In this document: piece after piece, positions 19,239-28,830 of the stretch
Layout of the letters: every line of letters begins with the position of its first letter
How positions within the stretch are numbered: position 1 is the first letter of the stretch
Source of the DNA: Streptococcus sp. D7B5
GTDB taxonomy: Bacteria; Bacillota; Bacilli; Lactobacillales; Streptococcaceae
Assembly: GCF_029691405.1 (NCBI RefSeq)
Contig: NZ_CP121467.1
Coordinates: 434,001-498,000 of the forward strand
Length of the DNA stretch: 64,000 nt
Direction: 5' to 3'
Program-made: the position numbers and the translations under genes
Notes under the pieces: model-generated
What the model was told of the DNA's origin: nothing
The model's input: only the letters and a program-made list of their open reading frames with translations
Databases searched by the model: none

Positions 19239-20213
19239 ATGAGAAAGAAACTCTTTCTAACAAGCGCTGCAGTTTTGTGGGCAGCAACAGCTATGACGAG
19301 TGTCCACGCAGCAACAGATGTTCAAAAAGTAATCGATGAAACCTATGTACAACCTGAATATGTGCTTGGTTCTTCACTAACTGAAGACCAGAAAAATAGA
19401 ACTCTTAGCAAACTTGGCTATGACGCATCAAAAGACACCAAAGATATCAAAACAATGACACCTGATATCTATTCGAAAATTATGAATGTGGCTAATGATG
19501 CTAGTCTACAACTCTATTCATCGGCTAAGATTCAAAAGCTAGGTGACAAATCACCTCTAGAGGTCAAGATTGAAACGCCTGAAAATATCACAAAGGTGAC
19601 GCAGGATATGTACCGTAATGCAGCAGTGACCCTGGGAGTTGAGCATGCCAAAATCACAGTTGCAGCTCCCATACCAGTTACAGGTGAGAGCGCCCTAGCT
19701 GGGATTTACTACTCATTAGAGGCCAATGGTGCTAAAGTACCGCAAGCCAATAAAGACCTAGCCCAAGAAGAACTAAAAGCCTTGTCCGATATCAATGCTG
19801 AAAACAAGGACAAGTCAGGCTACGATGCCAATAAGCTCAATGCGGCTATGACAGATATCAAAGCAGGAATCGCAAAGGCAAAAGAAGCCAAAGGAAATCT
19901 GACAGAAGAAGATGTCCGAAAAATCGTTGAAGACACTCTAAAAAACTACAAACTCGATCAGGTTATAACAGGAAACCAGGTCAATATCATCATCAATTTT
20001 GCGCTCAACCTCTCAAAGAGTGACATCTTGAAAAATGCTGATTTTACTAAAACCCTAAATGATCTCAAACAAAGCATCGTTTCCCAAGCTGGTGATAGTT
20101 TTAAAAATATCAACCTCAACTTTGATGCCAATAAAGCGCTAGAAGAGGGGGGCAACTTCTTTAGCTCTCTTTGGCAAGCCATTGTCAACTTCTTCAAGAG
20201 TTTTGGTGCTTAG
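19239..20213 (+). CDS. Secreted DUF1002 (YpuA-like) protein
   Basis: 324 residues with a clear signal peptide (cleavage after SVHA, about residue 25). The body has the DUF1002 look: LGSSLTEDQKNRTLSKLGYD near the N-terminus, then VTQDMYRNAAVTLGVEHAKI and TGESALAGIY. The C-terminus ends in an amphipathic FFSSLWQAIVNFFKSFGA segment. Function is unknown; related proteins are extracellular. RBS AAAGGAGGG before ATG. Confidence 0.78.
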   Translation: MRKKLFLTSAAVLWAATAMTSVHAATDVQKVIDETYVQPEYVLGSSLTEDQKNRTLSKLGYDASKDTKDIKTMTPDIYSKIMNVANDASLQLYSSAKIQKLGDKSPLEVKIETPENITKVTQDMYRNAAVTLGVEHAKITVAAPIPVTGESALAGIYYSLEANGAKVPQANKDLAQEELKALSDINAENKDKSGYDANKLNAAMTDIKAGIAKAKEAKGNLTEEDVRKIVEDTLKNYKLDQVITGNQVNIIINFALNLSKSDILKNADFTKTLNDLKQSIVSQAGDSFKNINLNFDANKALEEGGNFFSSLWQAIVNFFKSFGA

Positions 20214-20275
20214 GTCATTTCATGATATAATAGATGGTAACAGAAATGTTGCCGTCTTTTTTTGTCGGCCGATAG

Positions 20276-21693
<1,418 letters not shown>

Positions 21694-22222
21694 GTTATAA
21701 AGGGGATAAGTATCAGAGTGAGAATACAAGTTGTGTGTCTTAATATGCTAACCTGATAGGTTCTCAATCTATTTCCATAAACCCTAGGGGATACAGTGTT
21801 GTTTCCATTGACAAGGAGTTTGTGGGAATAGAAACGTAGCCACTCTGTTTTATGATAACTAACTCAATCTGAAATCGTTCTATGGAATTAAAGTCGGATC
21901 TGTCTTGGCTTTCTTTTGAAACTGTTACTATGAAAATTTTTATGATAAAATACGTTCATCCGTACAAACACATAAACTAATAAACATAAAGAAGAAGTAT
22001 TTTATCTATTCAAAAGTTTTATAACATTAATCAGCAGATACTATTGCATGTTGAAAAAAGTTAATTGAATTAGTTGAATATAGTCCTTATCACATTTTAT
22101 AGTCGAATGAATTAGCTTTCAGATAAAAGACTGTGACTGGGAAGTTTCAGTCTTTTTCGGGTTTTAATGGTATAATGAGATTATAAATTTGGATATTGTT
22201 TAAATTCTCTGGAGGACGCATA
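21694..22222. other. AT-rich intergenic stretch after rlmD
   Basis: About 530 bp without a convincing gene. The only features I can support are a terminator-like hairpin at 22125-22157 (AAAAGACTG / CAGTCTTTTT) and a TATAAT-like -10 (GGTATAATGAG, near 22170) before the next gene. Its position between rlmD and the first cargo gene fits the left end of an inserted element. Confidence 0.6.
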
Positions 22223-22822
22223 ATGTTGAATTTAGTAAAAGGTCACCAAGTTAGCTTGGTAGAAAATCTATTTGAATCATTTACAAAGTTAACTGAACAT
22301 CATTTTACGGCGAATGTACACGCAGAAAAAATATTAGAGGTTTTTCAACACTTTATTGCGATTCATGACGAGCCCTTGTTTTTTATTTTGGAATTGCCTG
22401 TCAGTATTGATAGAGAAAAAGTGATAGCAAAGAATATTATCAAGGAATCCCATAAGGATGTTTATTATATTGATGGTTGTTCAAGAGAGGAATGCCTAGC
22501 ACTGTTGATTAGATACGGTGATTTGCTTGTTAATGATGGACTAAGTAAGTTTGGATTTGGTGGGCATAAAAGTCATGATGAGATTATGCTTGATAGCTAT
22601 AATGTTGTGACAATTTATAGTGAAGAACTATCGAAATTTAATGACTTTTTTGAACCTCATAATATTCAATTTGTAGAAGAACTAGTGACAGCTTGGAAAA
22701 CTTTTTCTAAGACCTCACCAGGAATCTCTGAACTCTATGAGAGTAATGGAAAAACTGTTTATGATTTGCCTGAAGAATTAGCTGAATGTGGAATATATTT
22801 AGCTGAGACTCGAACAGAATAG
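22223..22822 (+). CDS. Uncharacterised acidic protein in the rlmD hotspot
   Basis: 199 residues from the ATG after GGAGGACGCATA; the longer in-frame start has no RBS. I do not recognise a family. It is soluble, without signal peptide or membrane helices, and acidic with scattered aromatics (HDEIMLDSYNVVTIYSEE, FNDFFEPHNIQFVEELVTAWKTF-type helices). Size, acidity and context among orphan genes resemble immunity proteins of polymorphic toxins, but no toxin is nearby. A terminator follows at 22922-22945. Confidence 0.7.
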   Translation: MLNLVKGHQVSLVENLFESFTKLTEHHFTANVHAEKILEVFQHFIAIHDEPLFFILELPVSIDREKVIAKNIIKESHKDVYYIDGCSREECLALLIRYGDLLVNDGLSKFGFGGHKSHDEIMLDSYNVVTIYSEELSKFNDFFEPHNIQFVEELVTAWKTFSKTSPGISELYESNGKTVYDLPEELAECGIYLAETRTE

Positions 22823-22921
22823 GCATATCTATAGGATTAGAAAGAGAATACTTCAATTCCTTAAAATTTGATTTAGAGCAAGGTGGAGATTGAAGTTGTA
22901 AGATAAATAATGGTTATTTAT

Positions 22922-22945
22922 GGCAGAACTCTGGTTCTGCCTTTT
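22922..22945 (+). terminator. Terminator after the 22.2 kb gene
   Basis: GGCAGAA / TTCTGCC, loop CTCTGG, then TTTT. Confidence 0.75.
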
Positions 22946-23040
22946 GTGATTTATGAAGTATACGAAATATGGTATAATAAAATATAGTCAACAAGAATTA
23001 AAAATGTAAGATATAATAAGAATTTACATGGGGGAATAAA

Positions 23041-23778
23041 GTGACAGAAAAAGAAAATACAGTTTATAAAATATTACTTACTCCTATCAAATGTGATAAA
23101 AATGTCCCTAAAATTTGTTTGAAAGATAATGTTATATATAGCCCACAGTTATATAAAAGTACTCCGGATGAAGACATGTCAGATTTTAGTGTGGGTTTCT
23201 ATAAAATAGTATATAAGGACATTTTAGGGGGGAATAATGTAGAAATTTTAAATGAAGATGGGACATATAAAAATGAGAATTATATGGGAGATACTATTCA
23301 TTCATTTAATTCACTTGCGAATGTGATTTTGGGTAATAGATCGCAAAAAGAACGAAGTCTAAAAGAAGAGTGGCCTAAAGAATTAATTGACTATCAGTCT
23401 AAGTATCATTGTTTAGCTAATTTTTGGGTTATTCCTATGTGTCATGGAAGAACAAGTGCAAAACTCAATCGCTATGATTCTCTAGATTCGTATTTAAACA
23501 AAGTATATTCAGGGGTTATAAAAAATACAGATGAGTATTTTCAGAAGTTTACATATGAATCTTTTTTAGAAATTCATGGTATGTCAGGGTACAAAATATC
23601 AGATAATCCATTAGAAATATATATATCAAAAGATAAGAAAGGTTGTATTGATGAAATACAACGTATATATAGTTTTTGGAATAAAAGGGCTAGTGAAATT
23701 GTAAAAAAATATAATAGTGAACTGTATGATTACTTTGATGGTCTTGGATTGATAAATGTGGCTGAGACTACGAATTAA
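23041..23778 (+). CDS. Uncharacterised protein with YHCLANFW/PMCHGRTS motif
   Basis: 245 residues starting with GTG, supported by GGGGGAATAAA just before it. It is AT-rich compared with the core genes, a sign of transfer. No membrane segment or signal. A central block with YHCLANFWVIPMCHGRTS looks conserved and resembles a family of phage/accessory proteins of unknown function (possibly the DUF6994 group, from memory, unverified). A promoter with TATAAT (GGTATAATAAAATA) lies about 65 bp upstream. Cargo of the first repeat-bounded segment. Confidence 0.65.
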   Translation: MTEKENTVYKILLTPIKCDKNVPKICLKDNVIYSPQLYKSTPDEDMSDFSVGFYKIVYKDILGGNNVEILNEDGTYKNENYMGDTIHSFNSLANVILGNRSQKERSLKEEWPKELIDYQSKYHCLANFWVIPMCHGRTSAKLNRYDSLDSYLNKVYSGVIKNTDEYFQKFTYESFLEIHGMSGYKISDNPLEIYISKDKKGCIDEIQRIYSFWNKRASEIVKKYNSELYDYFDGLGLINVAETTN

Positions 23779-23948
23779 TGGTTATTACTTGGCTAAGTTG
23801 TTGTAATAAAAATGGTTAGGATTATGACAAATCTAAATTTATCTGTCTGATACTTTTTAACGATAACCTTATGCTATCGTTAAAAGGTTTATAGATATGT
23901 TCCCACATACGAACGTAACTACTTGACATACTTGGTGTTCACTCGTTT

Positions 23949-24034
23949 CACGTTGAGTGTGTAGCTTTGCTGGTAAAAGCCTAGAAACCTTGTAACGAAA
24001 GGGATAATCAAAAGCCTTGATTGTAAGGCATTTT
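23949..24034 (+). repeat. Direct repeat copy 2: detached rlmD 3' end plus terminator
   Basis: CACGTTGAGTGTGTAG... repeats 21608-21693 nearly exactly, including the frame ECVALLVKA-stop and the terminator, although no rlmD body precedes it. This is the pattern expected of the far junction (attR/attL) of an element inserted in the rlmD 3' end. The segment between copies is 2.3 kb. The 170 bp before it (23779-23948) hold no gene. Confidence 0.88.
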
Positions 24035-24131
24035 TGTGTTTTTATGATAGAATATAGGTAGTTATAATCGATAGCAACTAAGAAGCAGTAAAAATATTAT
24101 TCATAAAATAATCAAGATCAGGAAGAAAAAA

Positions 24132-24875
24132 ATGACAGAAATTGATAAAAGGAATTTAAAAAATTATCTTTGTTTTACATTTGGAATTACTTATATATCT
24201 TGGGGGCTTCTTGCCATATTTACACAATCTTATATTTTGGGATTAGAGACATTTATAGGAAGAATATTACATATAGTTGGTGCACTTGGACCAGCTATTG
24301 CAAGTGGCTTTTATTTAAAAAGTAATAATATAAAATTTAAACATTTTTTATTTAATAAGATAGAAAATAGCAGTATTTATTTCATTTATCATATGTTAGC
24401 AATTTTGATACTATTTTCTGTATCTTCCTTAGAATTAAACGGAGTATCAATTTATCTGATGCCATTATTCTTTATACAACTAATTTTTTTTGGTGGTGGA
24501 CATGAAGAATTAGGATGGAGAGGAATATTACAACCATTACTTGACAAAAAATATACTTATTGGCAATCTAATTTGATTGTAGGATCAATTTGGGGAATAT
24601 GGCATCTGCCTTTATGGTTTATAGTTGGAGAAAGTCATCAAGGATTTCCTTTTATTTTATTTTTTATATATACATTATTTTTAAGTTTTGTTTTAGGGCT
24701 TCTTTACCGTCAAACGAAATCTGTGGGATACTGTGTATTATTTCATGCATTCGCAAATTTGTTAAATCTCTATTTTGTGTTAAAAATTAATCTTATTTTT
24801 ATTATCATTTTTATTGGTTATTTGATTTATACTATATTGGCGAGTAATAGAATTAGTAAGGAAACAACATTTTAA
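24132..24875 (+). CDS. CPBP-family intramembrane metalloprotease
   Basis: 247 residues with about eight membrane helices. The three CPBP (Abi) motifs are present: the double-Glu with Arg, HEELGWRGILQPL; the His motif, SIWGIWHLPLWF; and the C-terminal FHAFANL. Family members cleave membrane substrates, and several in lactic acid bacteria act in bacteriocin immunity or production. No bacteriocin gene is seen alongside, so an immunity role is only a guess. AT-rich, first gene after repeat copy 2. RBS AGGAAG. Confidence 0.87.
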   Translation: MTEIDKRNLKNYLCFTFGITYISWGLLAIFTQSYILGLETFIGRILHIVGALGPAIASGFYLKSNNIKFKHFLFNKIENSSIYFIYHMLAILILFSVSSLELNGVSIYLMPLFFIQLIFFGGGHEELGWRGILQPLLDKKYTYWQSNLIVGSIWGIWHLPLWFIVGESHQGFPFILFFIYTLFLSFVLGLLYRQTKSVGYCVLFHAFANLLNLYFVLKINLIFIIIFIGYLIYTILASNRISKETTF

Positions 24876-25029
24876 AATTTAGATCAGGATATCCATTATT
24901 GAAAGTAACGTGTAGTCATTCTAGATAATCAATGTTAGAGACTTTTCTATTTGATGAGACATCACTGCTTGTACGAGCTGATTAAACATGGGTGTAGCTA
25001 GTGAAAGTTCTACAGTAAGGAGTTTAAAC

Positions 25030-25836
25030 ATGAAATTCCATGAATTTGGTGATAAGAATTTGCCTCCTATTTTACTGATACATGGTGGTGGAAGTTCTTG
25101 GTGGAATTATCTTCGTCAAGCACGAATCTTGTCAGAAGAATACCGTATTATTCTACCCACTTTGAATGGCCACGGCGAGGAATATCAACTTGATTATGTT
25201 TCTACTGAAGATTCTGCTTTGGAGATTCTAGACTATATCAAAGCAAACTGTGGTGGGAAATTATTTGCAATCGGTGGTGTTTCACTTGGTGGTCAAATTG
25301 CCATAGAGCTTTTGTCTTTAGACAGTGAAATTGCTGAGAAGGCCATCATAGATGGAAGCCTCTGTATTCCTCAACCAAGGTTAGCTAAAATCAGCATCTT
25401 TCTAGTGTCTCTATTTGGTAAACTGATGTTCAATAAAATCTCTTGCAAACTTCAGTTAAGCATGATGAACAAACTCTATCCTAAACTCGCTTATCCAGAG
25501 GAAATAAAAACTTATTATTTGGAGGATTTGCCGAGGACGCCTATCAAAACATTGGTGACCATTTACAAAAACTATATGGGATGTTACAAGCTGAAAGATA
25601 TGATTTCTGCTAGCAAGGCTCAGGTTCTGTATATCTATGGTGAAAAAGAATTGAACTGTGTGAAAGAATCAGCGAAATTATTTCATCAGCTACATTCAAA
25701 TACAATTTTGTATGAAGCAAAGGGCTATAACCACGGCTATTTATCAGCTTACCTGCCTTATGAGTGGATTGATTTGGTGGTGCCATTTTTAAAGAGTGAC
25801 TCATTAGAAATGTGTAACGAATCTGATATGCAATAA
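25030..25836 (+). CDS. Alpha/beta hydrolase
   Basis: 268 residues from the ATG after TAAGGAG; the in-frame ATG 14 codons earlier lacks an RBS. Oxyanion region LIHGGGSSWW, nucleophile elbow GVSLGG (Ser nucleophile), a likely acid in YIYGEKE and the catalytic His in YNHGYLS match a MEST/lipase-like alpha/beta hydrolase without signal peptide. Substrate unknown. The truncated glycohydrolase start follows 11 bp later. Confidence 0.85.
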   Translation: MKFHEFGDKNLPPILLIHGGGSSWWNYLRQARILSEEYRIILPTLNGHGEEYQLDYVSTEDSALEILDYIKANCGGKLFAIGGVSLGGQIAIELLSLDSEIAEKAIIDGSLCIPQPRLAKISIFLVSLFGKLMFNKISCKLQLSMMNKLYPKLAYPEEIKTYYLEDLPRTPIKTLVTIYKNYMGCYKLKDMISASKAQVLYIYGEKELNCVKESAKLFHQLHSNTILYEAKGYNHGYLSAYLPYEWIDLVVPFLKSDSLEMCNESDMQ

Positions 25837-25847
25837 GGAGGAAACGG

Positions 25848-25976
25848 ATGCTCGGAGTAATTGTTGGAGACATTGTAGGTTCTGTTTACGAATGGAACAA
25901 TATCAAAACGAAGGATTTTCCTTTATTTTGTGAGGATTGTTTTTTCACGGATGATACGGTAAGTCCGAACCTCTGA
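25848..25976 (+). pseudogene. ADP-ribosylglycohydrolase 5' fragment, copy 1
   Basis: RBS AAGGAGG and ATG, then MLGVIVGDIVGSVYEWNN...CFFTDDTV, the typical N-terminus of DraG-type ADP-ribosylglycohydrolases including the metal-binding TDDT. The homology stops exactly after DDTV and the frame ends five codons later at TGA, giving 42 codons instead of about 260. The cut coincides with the join to an rlmD-like tail. The same fragment, cut at the same base, recurs at 26739. Confidence 0.85.
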
Positions 25977-26045
25977 GTGTGTAAGCTTGTTAGTGAAACG
26001 TAGTTAATCCTCAAAATAAAGAAACTAAAACTCCATTATTTTGAG
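25975..26045 (+). repeat. rlmD-like 3' tail, diverged copy 3, with terminator
   Basis: GAGTGTGTAAGCTTG...CGTAGTTAA reads ECVSLLVKRS-stop, closely matching the native rlmD end ECVALLVKA-stop, but it is fused behind a truncated glycohydrolase gene. A perfect 10-bp inverted repeat CTCAAAATAA / TTATTTTGAG follows (26010-26045), in the place of the rlmD terminator. Confidence 0.8.
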
Positions 26046-26080
26046 ATGAAAACCTAAACTGTTTTTAAGGAGGTGAAATA

Positions 26081-26698
26081 TTGATAGAAAGCAGACCTAT
26101 GTTTGAAAAAATCTCATCCTTTGATGAATTTAATAAATATTACTGGTATCGTGATGAACTTTCACAGATATGCAGGTCATTAGGACTTGAATATAGAGGT
26201 ACAAAACAGGAACTCAATGATATTATTGAGCAGTACTTCAAGGGGAATTTGATTAAAAAGTCATCAGTAAAAAAAAATAAGAAACGAGTAGAAGTCGTTA
26301 CCTTAGATTCGCCCTTACTTGAATGTGGATTCTCCTTTAATGCACACTTTAGAGAATATTTCTCAACTTTAACAGGTGTTTCGCCCTTTAAATTTACTGC
26401 TGATATGGCCACTGCCTGGAGAAAAGTCAAAAGAGAACATGATTTGAGTTTTACAATCCAAGATATGCTAAAAGTTTATTATGGAGATTCAGATTATGCC
26501 AAGTATGACCATTCGGTTTGTCAATGGAATCAATTTTTAAAGGATTTCTGTGCAGACGAAAATAGTGGCAACTACTCGAACAAACTAAAAGTAGCTTCTA
26601 TTCTTTGGAAAGAAGTTCGAGACTCAAAGAAAGAAAAAGTTTATTCAAAAAAACTTTTGACTAAATATGCAGATAAAATAAAAGAGTATGACAAATAG
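26081..26698 (+). CDS. SAP-domain protein (DUF6434-like)
   Basis: 205 residues. The start is TTG at 26081, decided by the near-perfect AAGGAGGTGAAATA before it; the first ATG, 6 codons in, has none. The N-terminal third is a SAP-like helix-extended-loop-helix (DELSQICRSLGLEYRGTKQELNDIIEQY), a nucleic-acid-binding motif. The rest (ECGFSFNAHFREYF...FKFTADMATAWRKVKRE) matches a small conserved domain often joined to SAP in Firmicutes. Function unknown. It is the only gene between two [glycohydrolase fragment + rlmD tail] modules, so it behaves like a single-gene cassette. Confidence 0.78.
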   Translation: MIESRPMFEKISSFDEFNKYYWYRDELSQICRSLGLEYRGTKQELNDIIEQYFKGNLIKKSSVKKNKKRVEVVTLDSPLLECGFSFNAHFREYFSTLTGVSPFKFTADMATAWRKVKREHDLSFTIQDMLKVYYGDSDYAKYDHSVCQWNQFLKDFCADENSGNYSNKLKVASILWKEVRDSKKEKVYSKKLLTKYADKIKEYDK

Positions 26699-26738
26699 AA
26701 ATGTCTGTCTAAACCAATAGTTTATAAGGAGAAATGCC

Positions 26739-26867
26739 ATGCTAGGATCTATTATTGGAGATATTGTAGGTTCAGTTTACGAATGGAACAATATTAAAAC
26801 AAAAGACTTTCCATTATTTCGTGAGGATTGTTTTTTCACGGATGATACGGTAAATCCGAACCGCTGA
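26739..26867 (+). pseudogene. ADP-ribosylglycohydrolase 5' fragment, copy 2
   Basis: Same 42-codon fragment as at 25848 (MLGSIIGDIVGSVYEWNN...TDDTV), again cut right after DDTV. The two copies differ at about 18 of 165 positions, mostly third codon positions, so they diverged as functional genes and were truncated separately at one site. RBS AAGGAG before ATG. Confidence 0.85.
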
Positions 26868-26898
26868 ATGTGTAAGTTTGTTAGTGAAACGTAGCTAA
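26866..26898 (+). repeat. rlmD-like 3' tail, diverged copy 4
   Basis: GAATGTGTAAGTTTG...CGTAGCTAA reads ECVSLLVKRS-stop. Differences from copy 3 are mainly synonymous in the rlmD frame. A weak hairpin (AAGAAGG / CCTGCTT then TTTTTT, about 26933-26945) follows in the terminator position. Confidence 0.78.
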
Positions 26899-26991
26899 TC
26901 CTCTCACCTTTTCATTTTAAGGTAAGAAGGCTTCCTGCTTTTTTAATCCTACGGACGAAAAATACGGCAAAACCTTATTTTATACAGTAAA

Positions 26992-27009
26992 TTTTCTAAC
27001 GTTAGAAAA
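26992..27009. promoter_or_regulatory. Perfect 18-bp palindrome before the 27.1 kb gene
   Basis: TTTTCTAAC|GTTAGAAAA is perfectly symmetric, with no loop and no T run suited to termination, 48 bp before the next start codon. It could be an operator for a dimeric repressor. No candidate regulator gene is adjacent. Confidence 0.45.
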
Positions 27010-27056
27010 ATAGATTTGATGCATTTAGATAAAAAAATTATAAATAGGAGAATCAA

Positions 27057-28028
27057 ATGTTTAGTTTTTTTAAAAAGAAAGGTCCTAAAAACCTCGAAAT
27101 CAATTTTCATGACAATTCAATGGTATTGAACGGAACCAGCTTGTCTTTTCCATTATCTTTGAAAGATATTGAGGCTGTATTAGGAAAGCCTGATCAGGTT
27201 GTAAAAAAAGAAAATAAATACATAAAGTACATTTACGACAATGCTGGTATTGTATTTGAACATTCGTTTTCTGTCAAGAATCATTTAAAGAAATGCAGGG
27301 TCTATCTTGATGATGAGCATCTACTTTCTACTATCAGTTTCTACTACGGTGATGTTGTAAAACCTATGTTTGGAGAAGAAGAATTACCCAAGATGCCTTG
27401 TCAAGCCGTAGTATCCACTGATGGGAAGCCTCCCTATTTTCTTTATGATAGACACAGAACTGGGGATTTCAATTTTATTTTATGGACCCCTCGCGGAACC
27501 AATTTTAATGGAAGACCAGATGTAATGAGATATCCACTCACCATTTCCTACTATCCAGAAATCAAGCATGAACGTCAAAAATCAAATCCAAAAGTTGTTC
27601 AAGAAAAATATCTTCATTTTGATAATCTGAATTTTAAACTAGCTATTATCCAAGTATTGATGTATGATTTAGAGGTTTTAAAGCCAGCTTTTGATATTTT
27701 TGATTTTTCAGAGGAATTTAGCGAGTTGGATATTGATACAGAAAGTACAGAACTTGTCGAGCCTGCATTAGAATACTTTAAAAATTTTCAGATTTCACAG
27801 AAGTATGCAAGTCTTGTAAAAGAGATTGATATGGATGGCGGTAATGAAATCTTTATGAATCTGATTCCTCAGTGGGATGGTGAGGATAGTATTTTTGATT
27901 TGAACGAGGTTAGTTTGGCTGAATTAAAGCAGTTTCCAAATTTAAAACAAGCGACAATCATGTCAAGTAATTTTGAACAAGTTAAGGAAATTTTTGCTGA
28001 AGCTGGAATTGACGCAGAACTAGTGTAA
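27057..28028 (+). CDS. Uncharacterised two-part protein (DUF7738/DUF6892-like)
   Basis: 323 residues, soluble. The N-terminal part (NSMVLNGTSLSFPLSLKDIEAVLGKP...) resembles a domain found in orphan immunity-type genes. The C-terminal 130 residues (LNFKLAIIQVLMYDLEVLKP...) resemble a second domain whose end, LKQFPNLKQATIMSS, looks like a leucine-rich-repeat-type strand. I recall the pair as DUF7738 and DUF6892 but cannot verify that. RBS AGGAGAATCA. Possibly an immunity protein; no cognate toxin seen. Confidence 0.65.
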   Translation: MFSFFKKKGPKNLEINFHDNSMVLNGTSLSFPLSLKDIEAVLGKPDQVVKKENKYIKYIYDNAGIVFEHSFSVKNHLKKCRVYLDDEHLLSTISFYYGDVVKPMFGEEELPKMPCQAVVSTDGKPPYFLYDRHRTGDFNFILWTPRGTNFNGRPDVMRYPLTISYYPEIKHERQKSNPKVVQEKYLHFDNLNFKLAIIQVLMYDLEVLKPAFDIFDFSEEFSELDIDTESTELVEPALEYFKNFQISQKYASLVKEIDMDGGNEIFMNLIPQWDGEDSIFDLNEVSLAELKQFPNLKQATIMSSNFEQVKEIFAEAGIDAELV

Positions 28029-28099
28029 GTTAAACTAAACATTTATAAATTTTTGAAAAAATCTTACTGTTATGACTCGAAAAAAGGATTAAATAAAAT

Positions 28100-28771
28100 A
28101 TGAAAAAGTTTAAATGGTGTTTATGGGTAACTGGATTTCTTGTTATTCTTTTGACAGCTTCTTCATTGAATGCTTGTAGTTTTGGTGGTGAAACTATTCC
28201 CCAAAATAGAACAAAGGAACAGTACGAGTTTGAAAAAACGTTTGATCCCATGTTTAAATTTTTGGAACAAGAGCAGAAAGATTTTAATGGCCTAGAAACT
28301 TATAAAAGCAGAGTCTATATAAAGAATGGAGACGAAGTCAAAAGATATGAAATTGACCTAGATATTACCAAGGCAGATGGTAAGGGTGACTATAGAATAC
28401 AAATCGGAGAAAACAAAAAAACGGTTCCCGTTAGTTATTCTAATGGCAAGTTGCATTACGATTCGGAGATAGACCCTTTATTTGACGAAGAGATTCTTAA
28501 CTTAGTTGTCAAAAGAGATTATTTTGACTCCTTGAATGTAAAAAGAACGTTAAGAACCGGAACAACAGAGCTTAGTGAAATTATCTACCAGCCAGAAAAT
28601 AACTCTGACCTCTTTCAGAAACTGAAAAGCAAATATGATCTACCAGAGGAAACAACGTGCCAAATTAGAATAGATCACTCAGATAAAACAAATTATGGGA
28701 TCACAATACAGTTAACATCGAAAGAGATGTCTGTCAAAATTGGTTTAACTATTATTAAAAAACGGGGCTAA
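28100..28771 (+). CDS. Putative lipoprotein
   Basis: 223 residues. Basic start MKKFKW, a hydrophobic stretch, and a lipobox SLNAC with Cys at about residue 26, so it should be lipid-anchored outside the membrane. The mature part (EYELDITK-like strands: YKSRVYIKNGDEVKRYEIDLD) is beta-rich. No family recognised. It follows the previous gene by 71 bp and precedes a membrane protein, like paired lipoprotein/membrane genes in Gram-positive immunity clusters. Confidence 0.72.
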   Translation: MKKFKWCLWVTGFLVILLTASSLNACSFGGETIPQNRTKEQYEFEKTFDPMFKFLEQEQKDFNGLETYKSRVYIKNGDEVKRYEIDLDITKADGKGDYRIQIGENKKTVPVSYSNGKLHYDSEIDPLFDEEILNLVVKRDYFDSLNVKRTLRTGTTELSEIIYQPENNSDLFQKLKSKYDLPEETTCQIRIDHSDKTNYGITIQLTSKEMSVKIGLTIIKKRG

Positions 28772-28830
28772 CGATTTAGGAATGTTATTGAAAAGAGTTT
28801 TTTAACTCTGAGAAGAATTTAAAGGTGACT

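Noticed and set aside
21694-23948. A complete integrative element between repeat copies 1 and 2
   Set aside because: The segment has att-like ends but encodes no integrase, relaxase or replication protein; at most it is a remnant or a cassette mobilised in trans.
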